A stretch of 64,000 nt of DNA from Variovorax boronicumulans NBRC 103145 (GCF_001591345.1 NZ_BCUS01000010.1:1-64000); one strand, 5' to 3'; positions 44,995 to 53,917 are shown, counted from the first letter of the stretch. Numbers and translations are program-made. The notes: generated by a model not told the origin, from the letters alone.

Positions 44995-45027
44995 CTGGCG
45001 TCCCGCCTTTCAACCAGGAGACTCTTC

Positions 45028-46257
45028 ATGCACTTCGGTATCAAGTCAGTGGCCGCCTGCGCCATGTTGGTGAGTGTTTCAGCGTCGTTCGCCCAGAAGG
45101 GCGAAACCGTCAAGATCGCCTGGCTGGACCCGCTGTCGGGTCTGATGGCGGCCGTGGGCACCAACCAGCTCAAGACGACCCAGTACCTGGCTGACGAGTT
45201 CAACAAGAAGAATGCGTCGGGCGTGAAGTTCGAGATCATCGCGATCGACAACAAGCTGAGCCCGCAGGAGACCACCGCGGCGCTGCGCTCGGCGCAGGAC
45301 CAGGGCGCGCGCTACATCACCCAGGGCAACGGCTCGGGCCCGGCGCTCGCGATCATCGACGCCGTCGAGAAGAACAATGCGCGCAATCCCGGCAAGGAAC
45401 TGCTCTACCTGAACTATGCGGCGGTCGATCCCGACCTCACCAACAGCAAGTGCAGCTACTGGCACTTCCGCCTCGATGCCGACACCTCCATGAAGATGGA
45501 AGCGCTGACCACCTGGATGAAGGACCAGGCCGACATCAAGAAGGTCTACATCCTGGGCCAGAACTACTCCCACGGCCAGCAGGTGTCCAAGTTCGCCAAG
45601 GACAACCTCAAGACCAAGCGCCCCGACATCCAGATCGTGGGCGACGACCTGCACCCGCTCGCGCAGGTGCGCGATTTCTCGCCCTACATCGCCAAGATCA
45701 AGGCCTCGGGCGCCGACACGGTCATCACTGGCAACTGGGGCTCCGACCTCTCGCTGCTCATCAAGGCGGCGAACGACTCGGGGCTGGACGTCAAGTTCCT
45801 CACCTACTACGCACCGGGCGCCGGCACGCCCACGGCCATGGGTGCCACCTCGGCAGGCAAGGTCTACACCGTGGCCTATGCCCACTACAACATGGGCGGC
45901 GAAATCCAGCGGCTGCTGACCGGCTACAAGAAGAAGATGAACGACGACCTGACGCAGTCCTCGATCTATCACACCTTCGCATTGCTCGATGCCGCGTTCG
46001 TGCAGACCAAGTCGACCGACCCCGTCAAGGTGGCCGCGGCACTCGAAGGCATGAAGATCAAGAGCTTCAACGGCGAGGTCGAGATGCGCAAGGCCGACCA
46101 CCAGTTGCAGCAGGGCCTGTACATCTCGCGCTGGGAGAAGGCCAGCGCCAAGTACCCCTACGACGCCGAGAACACCGGCTACACCAACGTCCCCGTGAAG
46201 TATTACGAGTCGTATGTGGCGAGCACGCCCACGACCTGCCAGATGAAGCGCCCCTAG
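45028..46257 (+). CDS. LIV-type ABC transporter substrate-binding protein, copy 1
   Basis: A 409-residue periplasmic binding protein with a signal peptide ending SFAQ and the Peripla_BP_6 layout (VKIAWLDPLSGLMAAVGTNQ, IIAIDNKLSPQETTAALRSA in part). The C-terminus is TCQMKRP. AGGAG precedes the ATG at 45028. Most positions are identical to the next gene, so this is a recent tandem duplicate. It should feed livHMGF. Substrates of such proteins in catabolic clusters are often carboxylic acids rather than branched-chain amino acids. Confidence 0.92.
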   Translation: MHFGIKSVAACAMLVSVSASFAQKGETVKIAWLDPLSGLMAAVGTNQLKTTQYLADEFNKKNASGVKFEIIAIDNKLSPQETTAALRSAQDQGARYITQGNGSGPALAIIDAVEKNNARNPGKELLYLNYAAVDPDLTNSKCSYWHFRLDADTSMKMEALTTWMKDQADIKKVYILGQNYSHGQQVSKFAKDNLKTKRPDIQIVGDDLHPLAQVRDFSPYIAKIKASGADTVITGNWGSDLSLLIKAANDSGLDVKFLTYYAPGAGTPTAMGATSAGKVYTVAYAHYNMGGEIQRLLTGYKKKMNDDLTQSSIYHTFALLDAAFVQTKSTDPVKVAAALEGMKIKSFNGEVEMRKADHQLQQGLYISRWEKASAKYPYDAENTGYTNVPVKYYESYVASTPTTCQMKRP

Positions 46258-46271
46258 GCGTCTTTGTGAAC

Positions 46272-46329
46272 GCATTTCCTACCCATCGGTAGAAGATACC
46301 TACCGCCGGGTAGCAAAAGAAGGAAATGC
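46272..46329 (+). promoter_or_regulatory. 58-base symmetric element with two CTACC-N4-GGTAG palindromes
   Basis: GCATTTCCT (46272-46280) and AGGAAATGC (46321-46329) form 9-bp outer arms. Between them are two perfect 5-4-5 palindromes CTACC-N4-GGTAG at 46279-46292 and 46300-46313, 21 bp apart (two helical turns). The arrangement resembles a pair of TetR-type operators. It lies just upstream of the duplicated leader of the second binding-protein gene and is absent before the first. Confidence 0.6.
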
Positions 46330-46330
46330 A

Positions 46331-46417
46331 CTGTCGCCTGCGCGATAGATACGTGCCTTTGCAGCCCCTTCCTTACGGGCATTCCCTGAGGGGTGGGGTG
46401 GCAAAGACTTGTACGCT
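46331..46417 (+). promoter_or_regulatory. Duplicated leader of the second LIV-type binding-protein gene
   Basis: It repeats the three blocks of the first leader: CTGTCGC-N4-GCGATAG (46331-46348), CGGGCATTCCCTG (46376-46388) and CTTGTACGCT (46408-46417). Spacing between the last two is 32 bases start to start in both copies. So the duplication covered control region and gene together. Confidence 0.6.
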
Positions 46418-46458
46418 TGTGCAGCGTTTTTGATATCGGTTTGACCAGGAGATATAGA

Positions 46459-47700
46459 TTGAAGTTCGCTCTGAAGATCGCTACCGCCGCCGTGCTCGCG
46501 GCAAGTGCCACCGGTGCCCTTGCCCAGAAGGGTGAGACCGTCAAGATCGCGTGGCTGGACCCGCTGTCGGGCCTGATGGCGGCCGTCGGTACCAACCAGC
46601 TCAAGACCTTCCAGTTCCTGGCCGAAGAATTCAACAAGAAGAACGTGGCCGGCGTGAAGTTCGAGGTCATCGGCATCGACAACAAGCTCAGCCCGCAGGA
46701 AACCACCGCCGCGCTGCGCTCGGCCATGGACCAGGGCGCGCGCTACGTGGTGCAGGGCAACGGCTCCGGCCCGGCGCTGGCCATCATGGACGCGCTCGAA
46801 AAGCACAACGCCCGCAACCCGGGCAAGGAAGTCGTGTACTTCAACTACGCGGCAGTCGATCCCGACCTGACCAACAGCAAGTGCAGCTACTGGCACTTCC
46901 GCCTGGACGCCGACACCTCCATGAAGATGGAAGCCCTGACCACCTTCATGAAGGACCAGGCCGACATCAAGAAGGTGTACCTGATCAACCAGAACTACTC
47001 GCACGGCCAGCAGGTCGCGAAGTACGCCAAGGACAACCTCAAGACCAAGCGCCCCGATGTGCAGATCGTCGGCGACGACCTGCACCCGCTGGCCCAGGTG
47101 CGCGACTTCGCGCCCTACATCGCCAAGATCAAGGCCTCGGGCGCCGACACCGTCATCACCGGCAACTGGGGTTCCGACCTCGCGCTGCTCATCAAGTCGG
47201 CCAACGACGCAGGCCTGAACGTCAAGTTCTACACCTACTACGCCGTGACCAACGGCACGCCGACCGCCATGGGCGCGGCCTCGGACGGCAAGGTCTACAT
47301 GGTGGGCTACAGCCACTACAACGCGCCGGGCCCGATCGCGCCGATGATGAACGAGTTCAAGAAGCGCTTCAATGAAGACCTGTACACGACGTCGCCGTAC
47401 ACCGTGTACGCGATGCTCGCCGAAGCCTTCGTGCGCACCAAGTCGACCGACCCCGTGAAGGTGGCGGCCGCCATGGAAGGCATGAAGTTCAAGAGCTTCA
47501 ACGGCGACGTCGAAATGCGCAAGTCCGACCACCAGCTGCAGCAGGGCCTGTGGATCACGCGCTGGCAGAAGGCCGACGCGAAGAGCCCGTACAGCCCGGA
47601 GAACACCGGCTACACGCTGGCACCGGTCAAGTACTACGAGCCCTACGTCTCGAGCACGCCCACCTCGTGCCAGATGAAGCGACCCGGCGGCGCCTCCTGA
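46459..47700 (+). CDS. LIV-type ABC transporter substrate-binding protein, copy 2
   Basis: A 413-residue paralogue of the preceding gene. No ATG fits the signal peptide; the TTG at 46459 has AGGAGA 6-7 bases ahead and gives a signal peptide ending ALAQ. The mature protein begins KGETVKIAWLDPLSG as in copy 1 and ends CQMKRPGGAS. The region around 280-310 (YYAVTNGTPTAMGAASDGK versus YYAPGAGTPTAMGATSAGK) and the segment after it differ most, which could change specificity. An 11-bp tandem repeat and a terminator follow the stop. Confidence 0.92.
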   Translation: MKFALKIATAAVLAASATGALAQKGETVKIAWLDPLSGLMAAVGTNQLKTFQFLAEEFNKKNVAGVKFEVIGIDNKLSPQETTAALRSAMDQGARYVVQGNGSGPALAIMDALEKHNARNPGKEVVYFNYAAVDPDLTNSKCSYWHFRLDADTSMKMEALTTFMKDQADIKKVYLINQNYSHGQQVAKYAKDNLKTKRPDVQIVGDDLHPLAQVRDFAPYIAKIKASGADTVITGNWGSDLALLIKSANDAGLNVKFYTYYAVTNGTPTAMGAASDGKVYMVGYSHYNAPGPIAPMMNEFKKRFNEDLYTTSPYTVYAMLAEAFVRTKSTDPVKVAAAMEGMKFKSFNGDVEMRKSDHQLQQGLWITRWQKADAKSPYSPENTGYTLAPVKYYEPYVSSTPTSCQMKRPGGAS

Positions 47701-47734
47701 TCGCCTCCTGATCGCCTGCTGATCGCCCCCTGAC
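47691..47734 (+). repeat. Four 11-bp tandem repeats at the end of the copy-2 gene
   Basis: Units CGCCTCCTGAT, CGCCTCCTGAT, CGCCTGCTGAT and CGCCCCCTGAC run from 47691 to 47734. The first holds the stop codon. Because the unit is 11 bases, TGA falls in all three frames (47698, 47709, 47720), so any frameshift or readthrough ends here. Confidence 0.8.
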
Positions 47735-47739
47735 CGGTC

Positions 47740-47775
47740 GAGGCCCGACTTCAACACTCGGGCCTCTTTCTTTTT
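47740..47775 (+). terminator. Intrinsic terminator between binding-protein gene 2 and livH
   Basis: A 9-bp stem GAGGCCCGA / TCGGGCCTC with a 9-base loop is followed by TTTCTTTTT. It should end part of the transcription after the binding-protein gene, leaving a lower level for livHMGF, whose first ATG is 20 bases further on. Confidence 0.85.
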
Positions 47776-47794
47776 CAACCGACACGGAAGACCG

Positions 47795-48748
47795 ATGAAC
47801 GTCGAATTCTTCGTCATCTCACTGCTCAACGGCGTCAGCTACGGCCTGCTGTTGTTCATGCTGAGCTCTGGCCTTACGCTGATCTTCAGCATGATGGGTG
47901 TGCTCAACTTTGCACACGCCAGCTTCTACATGCTGGGCGCCTATTTCGCCTACACCCTGTCAGGCATCGTCGGCTTCTGGCCCGCGCTCTTTCTCTCGCC
48001 GCTGCTGGTGGGGGCATTGGGCGCGGCCTTCGAGCGCTACAGCCTGCGCCGGGTCCACAAGTTCGGCCACGTGCCCGAGCTGCTGGTGACCTTCGGTCTT
48101 TCGTACCTCATCCTCGAGCTGGTCCAGCTGGTCTGGGGCCGCTCCACGGTGCCCTACGGCCTGCCCGAGGCGCTGCAGGGCCCGCTGTTCTCGCTGTACG
48201 GCACGCAGTTCCCCAAGTCGCGCTCGTTCATCATGCTGGTGGCGATGCTCATGCTGGTGTCCGTGTGGCTGCTGCTCACGCGCACCCGCATCGGCCTGGT
48301 GATCCAGGCGGCGCTGAAGCACCCCGACATGGTCGAGGCGCTGGGCCACAACGTGCCGCGCGTGTTCATGCTGGTGTTCGGCGGCGGTGCCGCGCTGGCC
48401 GGCCTGGCGGGCGTGATCGGCGGCAACACCTATGTCACGGAGCCGGCCATGGCCGGTTCGGTCGGCACCATCATCTTCGTGGTGGTGGTGGTCGGCGGCA
48501 TGGGCTCGTTGGCGGGCGCCTTCCTGGCGTCGCTGCTGATCGGCATCATCCAGACCTTCGCCGTGGCGCTGGACCACTCGCTGGCCACCGCGCTGCAGGC
48601 CCTGGGCGTGGCCGTGACCGACCAGACCTTCGGCTACGAGCTGCTCAAGCTCACCATCTCGCAGGTCGCACCGATCCTGCCGTACCTGTTCCTCGTGCTG
48701 ATCCTCATCTTCCGCCCGAAGGGTCTTCTGGGCACCCGGGAGGACTGA
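47795..48748 (+). CDS. livH: LIV-type ABC transporter permease LivH
   Basis: A 317-residue inner-membrane protein with about eight helices and LivH features: LLNGVSYGLLLFMLSSGLTL in the first helix, GVLNFAHASFYMLGAYFA, and GGMGSLAGAFLASLLIG in the EAA-like region. It forms one half of the membrane channel with LivM. The start is ATG 47795, just after a terminator; livM begins four bases after its stop. Confidence 0.93.
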   Translation: MNVEFFVISLLNGVSYGLLLFMLSSGLTLIFSMMGVLNFAHASFYMLGAYFAYTLSGIVGFWPALFLSPLLVGALGAAFERYSLRRVHKFGHVPELLVTFGLSYLILELVQLVWGRSTVPYGLPEALQGPLFSLYGTQFPKSRSFIMLVAMLMLVSVWLLLTRTRIGLVIQAALKHPDMVEALGHNVPRVFMLVFGGGAALAGLAGVIGGNTYVTEPAMAGSVGTIIFVVVVVGGMGSLAGAFLASLLIGIIQTFAVALDHSLATALQALGVAVTDQTFGYELLKLTISQVAPILPYLFLVLILIFRPKGLLGTRED

Positions 48749-48752
48749 CACC

Positions 48753-50078
48753 ATGACCACCGCAACCACCACTTCACCGACGACCCCGACGCGGTACTAC
48801 CGCTTCAAGCCCTGGAACATCGGGCGCTACCTGGTCTGGGCGCTGTTCGCCCTGGTGCTGATCATCTCGCCGATGCTGTTCAAGAGCAGCCTGGCGCTGA
48901 CGATGCTCTCGCAGATGGGCTACCTGATCATCATCTGCCTGAGCTACAACATCCTGCTGGGGCAGGGCGGCATGCTGAGCTTCGGCCATGCCGTCTACAC
49001 CGGCCTGGGCTCGTTCATCGCCATCCACGCGATGAACATGGCGACCAAGGGCGGCCCGACGATTCCGCTGGTGCTCATTCCGCTCGTCGGCGGGCTGGCG
49101 GGGATGTTCTTCGCCATCCTGCTGGGCTTCGTGACCACCAAGAAGTCGGGCACCACCTTCGCCATGATCACCATGGGCATCGGTGAGCTCGTGGCCTCGA
49201 TGGCGCTGATGTTCCCCAGCTTCTTCGGCGGCGAGGGCGGCATCACCACCGACCGCGTGTACGGCCCGAGCTTCTTCGGCTTCACCTTCGGCCCGCAGAT
49301 CCAGGTGTACTACCTGATCGCCGCGTACTGCTTCGTGTGCACCGCCCTGATGTATGCCTTCACCGGCACGCCGCTGGGCCGCATGCTGAACGCGGTGCGC
49401 GACAACCCGGAGCGCGTGGAGTTCATCGGCTACAACACGCAGCGCGTGCGCTACTTCGCGTTCATCATTGCGGGCTTCTTCGCCGGCATCGGCGGCGGCC
49501 TGGCCTCGATCAACTTCGAGATCGTGAACGCGGCCGACAGCCTGAACGCCATCCGCTCGGGCGGCTACCTGCTGTTCACCTTCCTGGGCGGCGCGGTGTT
49601 CTTCTTCGGCCCGATCATCGGTGCGGTGCTGCTGGTGTTCGCCTCGATCCTGCTGTCCGAACTGTCGAAGGCCTGGCAGCTGTACTTCGGCCTGGTGTTC
49701 GTGTTCATGGTGATGTTCGCCCCCGGCGGCATCGCCAGCCTGGTCATGATGAACCTGCGCGTGGCCAAGTTCGGCAAGTTCAACCGCTTCTGGGGCCTGT
49801 ACGCCGCGCTCGCCGTGGCCCTGGTGCCGGTGGTGGTCGGTGCTGCCGCGCTGATCGAAATGATCTATCACATCCAGCTCAACGCGGCGATGGGCCCGGA
49901 CCTGAAGTTCTTCGGCACCATGCTGAACACGGCGGGCGTGACCAGCTGGCTGGGCGCCATCGCGATCCTGGCCGTCGGCCTGGGCCTGCTCGAGGTGGCA
50001 CGGCGCCGCTTCGTGCGGGTCTGGGGCCAGGCGCAGGAAGAGATCGAAGCAGAAATCAAACGTCGGGAGGCGGCGTAA
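48753..50078 (+). CDS. livM: LIV-type ABC transporter permease LivM
   Basis: A 441-residue membrane protein with the LivM pattern LSYNILLGQGGMLSFGHAVY, TTKKSGTTFAMITMGIGEL and LGGAVFFFGPIIGAVLLV. The tail adds two or three hydrophobic segments beyond the channel core and a charged C-terminus. Its TAA stop abuts the livG ATG directly. Second half of the channel. Confidence 0.93.
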   Translation: MTTATTTSPTTPTRYYRFKPWNIGRYLVWALFALVLIISPMLFKSSLALTMLSQMGYLIIICLSYNILLGQGGMLSFGHAVYTGLGSFIAIHAMNMATKGGPTIPLVLIPLVGGLAGMFFAILLGFVTTKKSGTTFAMITMGIGELVASMALMFPSFFGGEGGITTDRVYGPSFFGFTFGPQIQVYYLIAAYCFVCTALMYAFTGTPLGRMLNAVRDNPERVEFIGYNTQRVRYFAFIIAGFFAGIGGGLASINFEIVNAADSLNAIRSGGYLLFTFLGGAVFFFGPIIGAVLLVFASILLSELSKAWQLYFGLVFVFMVMFAPGGIASLVMMNLRVAKFGKFNRFWGLYAALAVALVPVVVGAAALIEMIYHIQLNAAMGPDLKFFGTMLNTAGVTSWLGAIAILAVGLGLLEVARRRFVRVWGQAQEEIEAEIKRREAA

Positions 50079-50855
50079 ATGAGCGCGCAATACGCATTGG
50101 AACTGAAGGCGCTGCGCAAGAATTTCGGCAAGACCGAAATCATCCGCGGCGTGGACCTGGCGGTGAAGGCCGGCGAACGCATCGCCGTGATCGGGCCGAA
50201 CGGCGCGGGCAAGTCGACGCTGTTCAACCTGATCAGCGGGCGGCTCACGCCCACCAGCGGCGAGGTGCTGCTCAACGGGCAGCGCATCGACGGCAAGAAG
50301 CCCTATGAAATCAACCGCCTGGGGCTGTCGCGCAGCTTCCAGATCACCAACATCTTCCCGAAGCTCAGCGTCTTCGAGAACCTGCGCTGCGGCGTGCTGT
50401 GGAGCCTGGGCTACAAGTACACCTTCCTGCGCTTTCTCTCGAACCTGGACGACGCCAACGCGCGCACCGAAGAGCTCATCAAGCAGATCGGCCTGGAGCG
50501 CAAGCGCGACGTGCATGCGGTGAACCTCACCTATGCCGAGCAGCGCGCGCTCGAGATCGGCGTGACCATCGCCGGCGGCGCCGGCGTGATCCTGCTGGAC
50601 GAGCCCACGGCCGGCATGAGCAAGACCGAGACCTCGCACTTCATCTCGCTCATCAAGCACGTCACCGTCGGCAAGACACTGTTGACGGTGGAGCACGACA
50701 TGGGCGTGGTCTTCGGGCTGGCCGACAAGATCGCCGTGGTGGTCTACGGCGAAGTCATCGCTTTCGACACGCCGGCTGCCGTGCGCGCCAATGCACGCGT
50801 GCAGGAGGCGTATCTGGGTTCGTCGGTTGCCGACGCGCAAGGGGCGGGACACTGA
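50079..50855 (+). CDS. livG: LIV-type ABC transporter ATPase LivG (non-consensus signature)
   Basis: A 258-residue ATPase. Walker A GPNGAGKST (39-47) with Lys45, Walker B LLDE (Glu175) and the H-switch His206 are canonical. The ABC signature is LTYAEQ (150-155), where the second Gly of the LSGGQ consensus (usually LAYGQQ or LSYGEQ in LivG) is Ala153 (codon 50535-50537). It pairs with LivF. The substitution weakens the composite site that this signature completes, which is LivF's. Confidence 0.93.
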   Translation: MSAQYALELKALRKNFGKTEIIRGVDLAVKAGERIAVIGPNGAGKSTLFNLISGRLTPTSGEVLLNGQRIDGKKPYEINRLGLSRSFQITNIFPKLSVFENLRCGVLWSLGYKYTFLRFLSNLDDANARTEELIKQIGLERKRDVHAVNLTYAEQRALEIGVTIAGGAGVILLDEPTAGMSKTETSHFISLIKHVTVGKTLLTVEHDMGVVFGLADKIAVVVYGEVIAFDTPAAVRANARVQEAYLGSSVADAQGAGH

Positions 50856-50856
50856 C

Positions 50857-51552
50857 ATGCTGAAGCTTCACGACATCCACGCCTACTACGGCAAGAGCCA
50901 TGTGCTGCATGGCGTTTCCTTCGACGTCCGCCCGGGCGAGATCGTGGCCCTGCTGGGTCGCAACGGCTCGGGCCGCTCGACCACCGCCAAGGCCATCATG
51001 GGCCTGGTGCATGCCGAGGGCACGCTGCAGTGGAAGGGCGGCGACATCCTGCGCCGCAAGGCCTACGAGATCGCGCACATGGGCATCGGCTACGTGCCCG
51101 AGAACCGCGACATCTTTCCCAAGCTCACGGTGCACCAGAACCTGCTGCTGGGGCAGAAGGGCTCGGGCAAGGGCAGCCGCTGGTCCTTCGACGACATGTA
51201 CGGCATGTTCCCGCGCCTGAAGGAGCGCCAGCACACCGAGGCCGGCGTGCTCTCGGGCGGCGAGCAGCAGATGCTCACGCTGTGCCGCACGCTCATGGGC
51301 GACCCCGACCTGATCATCATCGACGAGCCCACCGAAGGCCTTGCGCCCAAGATCGTCGAGCTGGTGGGGCAGTACCTGCGCACGCTGAAGGACAAGGGCA
51401 TCTCGGTGCTCCTCATCGAGCAGAAGCTCACCATCGCGATGCAGATCTCAGACCGTGCGCTCGTCATGGGCCACGGCAGCATCGTGTTCGACGGGACGCC
51501 CGACAGCCTGCGCGCCGACGGCACCACCCGCAGGGAGTGGCTGGAGGTTTAA
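50857..51552 (+). CDS. livF: LIV-type ABC transporter ATPase LivF (Walker A Lys replaced by Arg)
   Basis: A 231-residue ATPase. The ATG at 50857 is the natural LivF start (MLKLHDIHAYYGKSHVL). Walker A reads GRNGSGRST, with Arg40 (codon 50974-50976) where the invariant Lys is expected. Its signature LSGGEQ (132-137) and Walker B IIDE (Glu157) are canonical; the H-switch is Gln189, as in many LivF proteins. The domain may bind ATP weakly or not turn it over, while still completing the active site of LivG. Confidence 0.93.
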   Translation: MLKLHDIHAYYGKSHVLHGVSFDVRPGEIVALLGRNGSGRSTTAKAIMGLVHAEGTLQWKGGDILRRKAYEIAHMGIGYVPENRDIFPKLTVHQNLLLGQKGSGKGSRWSFDDMYGMFPRLKERQHTEAGVLSGGEQQMLTLCRTLMGDPDLIIIDEPTEGLAPKIVELVGQYLRTLKDKGISVLLIEQKLTIAMQISDRALVMGHGSIVFDGTPDSLRADGTTRREWLEV

Positions 51553-51594
51553 GCAAACCCCCAGGCTTCGCGCACTTCGTGTCGCGCGCGCCTT

Positions 51595-51647
51595 CCCCCT
51601 TGCAGGGGGCAACACCTGCGGCCCGGCAAAGCCGGTTCCGCGGTGTT
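51595..51647. repeat. Nested palindromic intergenic element downstream of livF
   Basis: CCCCCT/AGGGGG (51595-51600, 51604-51609) is followed by nested arms AACACC/GGTGTT (51611-51616, 51642-51647), GCGG/CCGC (51618-51621, 51638-51641) and CCGGC/GCCGG (51623-51627, 51631-51635) around an AAA loop. The 237-base gap 51553-51789 also contains a GC-rich stretch before it. It looks like a dispersed intergenic element and could fold as a terminator for livF. Confidence 0.65.
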
Positions 51648-51702
51648 CCTGGAAAGTCCGGCTCTCTCTTGAGGCCCTTGTCCCGACAGCGACTGCGTGC
51701 CA

Positions 51703-51730
51703 TTGTTCGGCCACGCAAAACGCCTAGAAT
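51703..51730 (+). promoter_or_regulatory. Possible promoter of the beta-oxidation gene run
   Basis: TTGTTC (51703-51708), a 16-base spacer and TAGAAT (51725-51730) form a sigma-70-like promoter 59 bases before the FadJ-type gene. The leader after it is T- and CTT-rich, and AAGGAA lies 8 bases before the ATG. Confidence 0.5.
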
Positions 51731-51789
51731 CTTCGAAAAAGAACACTCGTGCTTTTTCTTCTTTTTCTTCACACACCAAGGAACGCAGC

Positions 51790-53892
51790 ATGACGGCTGA
51801 ATACAAAGTGCTCGGCGATGTCGCCGTGATCACCCTGACCAACCCGCCGGTCAACGGTCTCGGCTTCTCGACACGCATCGGCATCACCGACGGCCTGTCC
51901 AAGGCCAATGCCGACAGCGCCGTCAAGGCCATCGTCATCACCGGCGCCGGCAAGGCGTTCTCGGGCGGTGCGGACATCAAGGAATTCGGCACGCCCAAGG
52001 CGCTGCAAGAGCCCAACCTGCTGAGCGTGATCCTCTCGCTCGAAGCCTCGCCCAAGCCCATCGTCGCAGCCATCCACTCCGTGTGCATGGGCGGCGGCCT
52101 GGAGCTGGCGCTCGGCTGCCACTACCGCGTGGCCGCACCGGGCACCAGCGTGGCACTGCCTGAAGTCAAGCTCGGCCTGCTGCCGGGCGCCGGTGGCACG
52201 CAGCGCCTGCCGCGCGTGATCGGCGTGGAAACCGCCCTGAACATGATCGTCAGCGGCGAGCCCGTGAAGAGCGAGCTGCTCGCCAGCCTGCCGGGCCAGA
52301 AGCTGTTCGACAAGCTGGCCGCCTCGGCCGAGTCGGTGTTCGACGAAGCCGTCGAGTTCGCCAAGTCGGTCGCTGCCAAGGGCGGCGAGCTGCCGCTGGT
52401 GCGCAACCTGCCGTGCAAGCATCCGCAAGGCGATGCCTACTTCCAGTTCGCCAAGAACATGGTCGGCGGCATGTCGAAGAACTACCCCGCGCCGCTGAAG
52501 TGCGTCGACGCCGTGCAGGCCGCGACCAAGATGAAGTTCGACGACGGCATGGCCGAAGAACGGCGTCTGTTCACCGCGCTGATGTTCACGCCCGAATCGC
52601 TGGCCCTGCGCCACCTGTTCATGGCCGAGCGCGCCGCGAGCAAGATTCCCGACGTGCCCGAAGACACGCCCAAGCGCGACATCAAGGCCGTGGGCGTCAT
52701 CGGCGCCGGCACCATGGGTGGCGGCATCTCGATGAACTTCCTGAACGCGGGCATCCCCGTCAAGATCCTCGAGATGAAGCAAGAGGCGCTCGATCGCGGC
52801 ATTGCCACCATCAAGAAGAACTACGAAGCCCAGGTCAAGAAGGGCAAGCTCAAGCAGGACAAGTACGAGCAGCGCATGGCGCTTCTGAGCACCACGCTGA
52901 GCTACGACGACCTGAAGGACGCCGACCTCATCATCGAAGCCGTGTTCGAAGAAATCGGCGTCAAGGAAAAGGTCTTCAAGGAACTCGACCGCGTCGCCAA
53001 GAAGGGCGCCATCCTGGCCTCGAACACCTCGACGCTCGACGTCGACAAGATCGCTTCGTTCACCGACCGTCCGCAGGACGTGGTCGGCATGCACTTCTTC
53101 AGCCCGGCCAACGTGATGAAGCTGCTCGAAGTGGTGCGCGGCAAGGCCACGTCCAAGGACGTGCTGGCCACCGTGATGGCCATCGGCAAGAAGATCAAGA
53201 AGACGTCCGTCGTGTCGGGCGTGTGCGACGGCTTCATCGGCAACCGCATGATCGAGCAGTACAGCCGCCAGGCCGGCTTCCTGCTGGACGAAGGCGCCAC
53301 GCCGCAGCAGGTCGACAAGGCCATCGAGAAGTTCGGCTTCGCCATGGGCCCGTTCCGCATGGGCGACCTGGCCGGCAACGACATCGGCTGGGCGATCCGC
53401 AAGCGCCGCGCCGTCGAGCGCGCCGACATGAAGTACAGCCGCACGGCCGACAAGCTGTGCGAACTGGGCCGCTTCGGCCAGAAGACCGGGGCAGGGTGGT
53501 ACGACTACCAGGCCGGCAAGCGCGACGCCATCCCGTCGGAACTCGTCAACAAGATGATCGAGGACCACCGCAAGGAACTGGGCATCACGCCGCGCAAGAT
53601 CTCCGACACGGAAATCGTGCAGCGCCTGGTGTTCGCCCTCGTCAACGAAGGCGCGCACATCCTGGAAGACGGCATTGCCTCCAAGTCGGGCGACATCGAC
53701 ATGGTGTACCTCACCGGCTACGGCTTCCCGATCTACCGCGGTGGCCCGATGCACTACGCCTCGCAGGTCGGCCTGTACAACGTGGCCGAGACGATGAAGC
53801 GCTTTGCGCAGAACCCGCGCGACGACGCCGAGTTCTGGCAGCCCGCACCGCTGATCCAGAAGCTGGTGGCCGAAGGCAAGTCCTTCAGCTGA
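51790..53892 (+). CDS. FadJ/FadB-type enoyl-CoA hydratase / 3-hydroxyacyl-CoA dehydrogenase
   Basis: A 700-residue fusion. The N-terminal crotonase domain has [12 protein letters not shown] and the oxyanion-hole segment [17 protein letters not shown], with catalytic Glu residues in the [20 protein letters not shown] region. The dehydrogenase half starts near 300 ([13 protein letters not shown]), with the catalytic His in [11 protein letters not shown]. It performs two beta-oxidation steps. It heads a run of 12 same-strand genes. Being clustered with a thiolase and acyl-CoA dehydrogenase, it probably serves a dedicated substrate. Confidence 0.94.
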   Translation: MTAEYKVLGDVAVITLTNPPVNGLGFSTRIGITDGLSKANADSAVKAIVITGAGKAFSGGADIKEFGTPKALQEPNLLSVILSLEASPKPIVAAIHSVCMGGGLELALGCHYRVAAPGTSVALPEVKLGLLPGAGGTQRLPRVIGVETALNMIVSGEPVKSELLASLPGQKLFDKLAASAESVFDEAVEFAKSVAAKGGELPLVRNLPCKHPQGDAYFQFAKNMVGGMSKNYPAPLKCVDAVQAATKMKFDDGMAEERRLFTALMFTPESLALRHLFMAERAASKIPDVPEDTPKRDIKAVGVIGAGTMGGGISMNFLNAGIPVKILEMKQEALDRGIATIKKNYEAQVKKGKLKQDKYEQRMALLSTTLSYDDLKDADLIIEAVFEEIGVKEKVFKELDRVAKKGAILASNTSTLDVDKIASFTDRPQDVVGMHFFSPANVMKLLEVVRGKATSKDVLATVMAIGKKIKKTSVVSGVCDGFIGNRMIEQYSRQAGFLLDEGATPQQVDKAIEKFGFAMGPFRMGDLAGNDIGWAIRKRRAVERADMKYSRTADKLCELGRFGQKTGAGWYDYQAGKRDAIPSELVNKMIEDHRKELGITPRKISDTEIVQRLVFALVNEGAHILEDGIASKSGDIDMVYLTGYGFPIYRGGPMHYASQVGLYNVAETMKRFAQNPRDDAEFWQPAPLIQKLVAEGKSFS

Positions 53893-53917
53893 GTCTGAAC
53901 CGGGATCAAGACCGCCC

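Noticed and set aside
47691-47734. Considered as a CRISPR fragment
   Set aside because: Units are 11 bp with no spacers and no cas genes; it is a simple tandem repeat.
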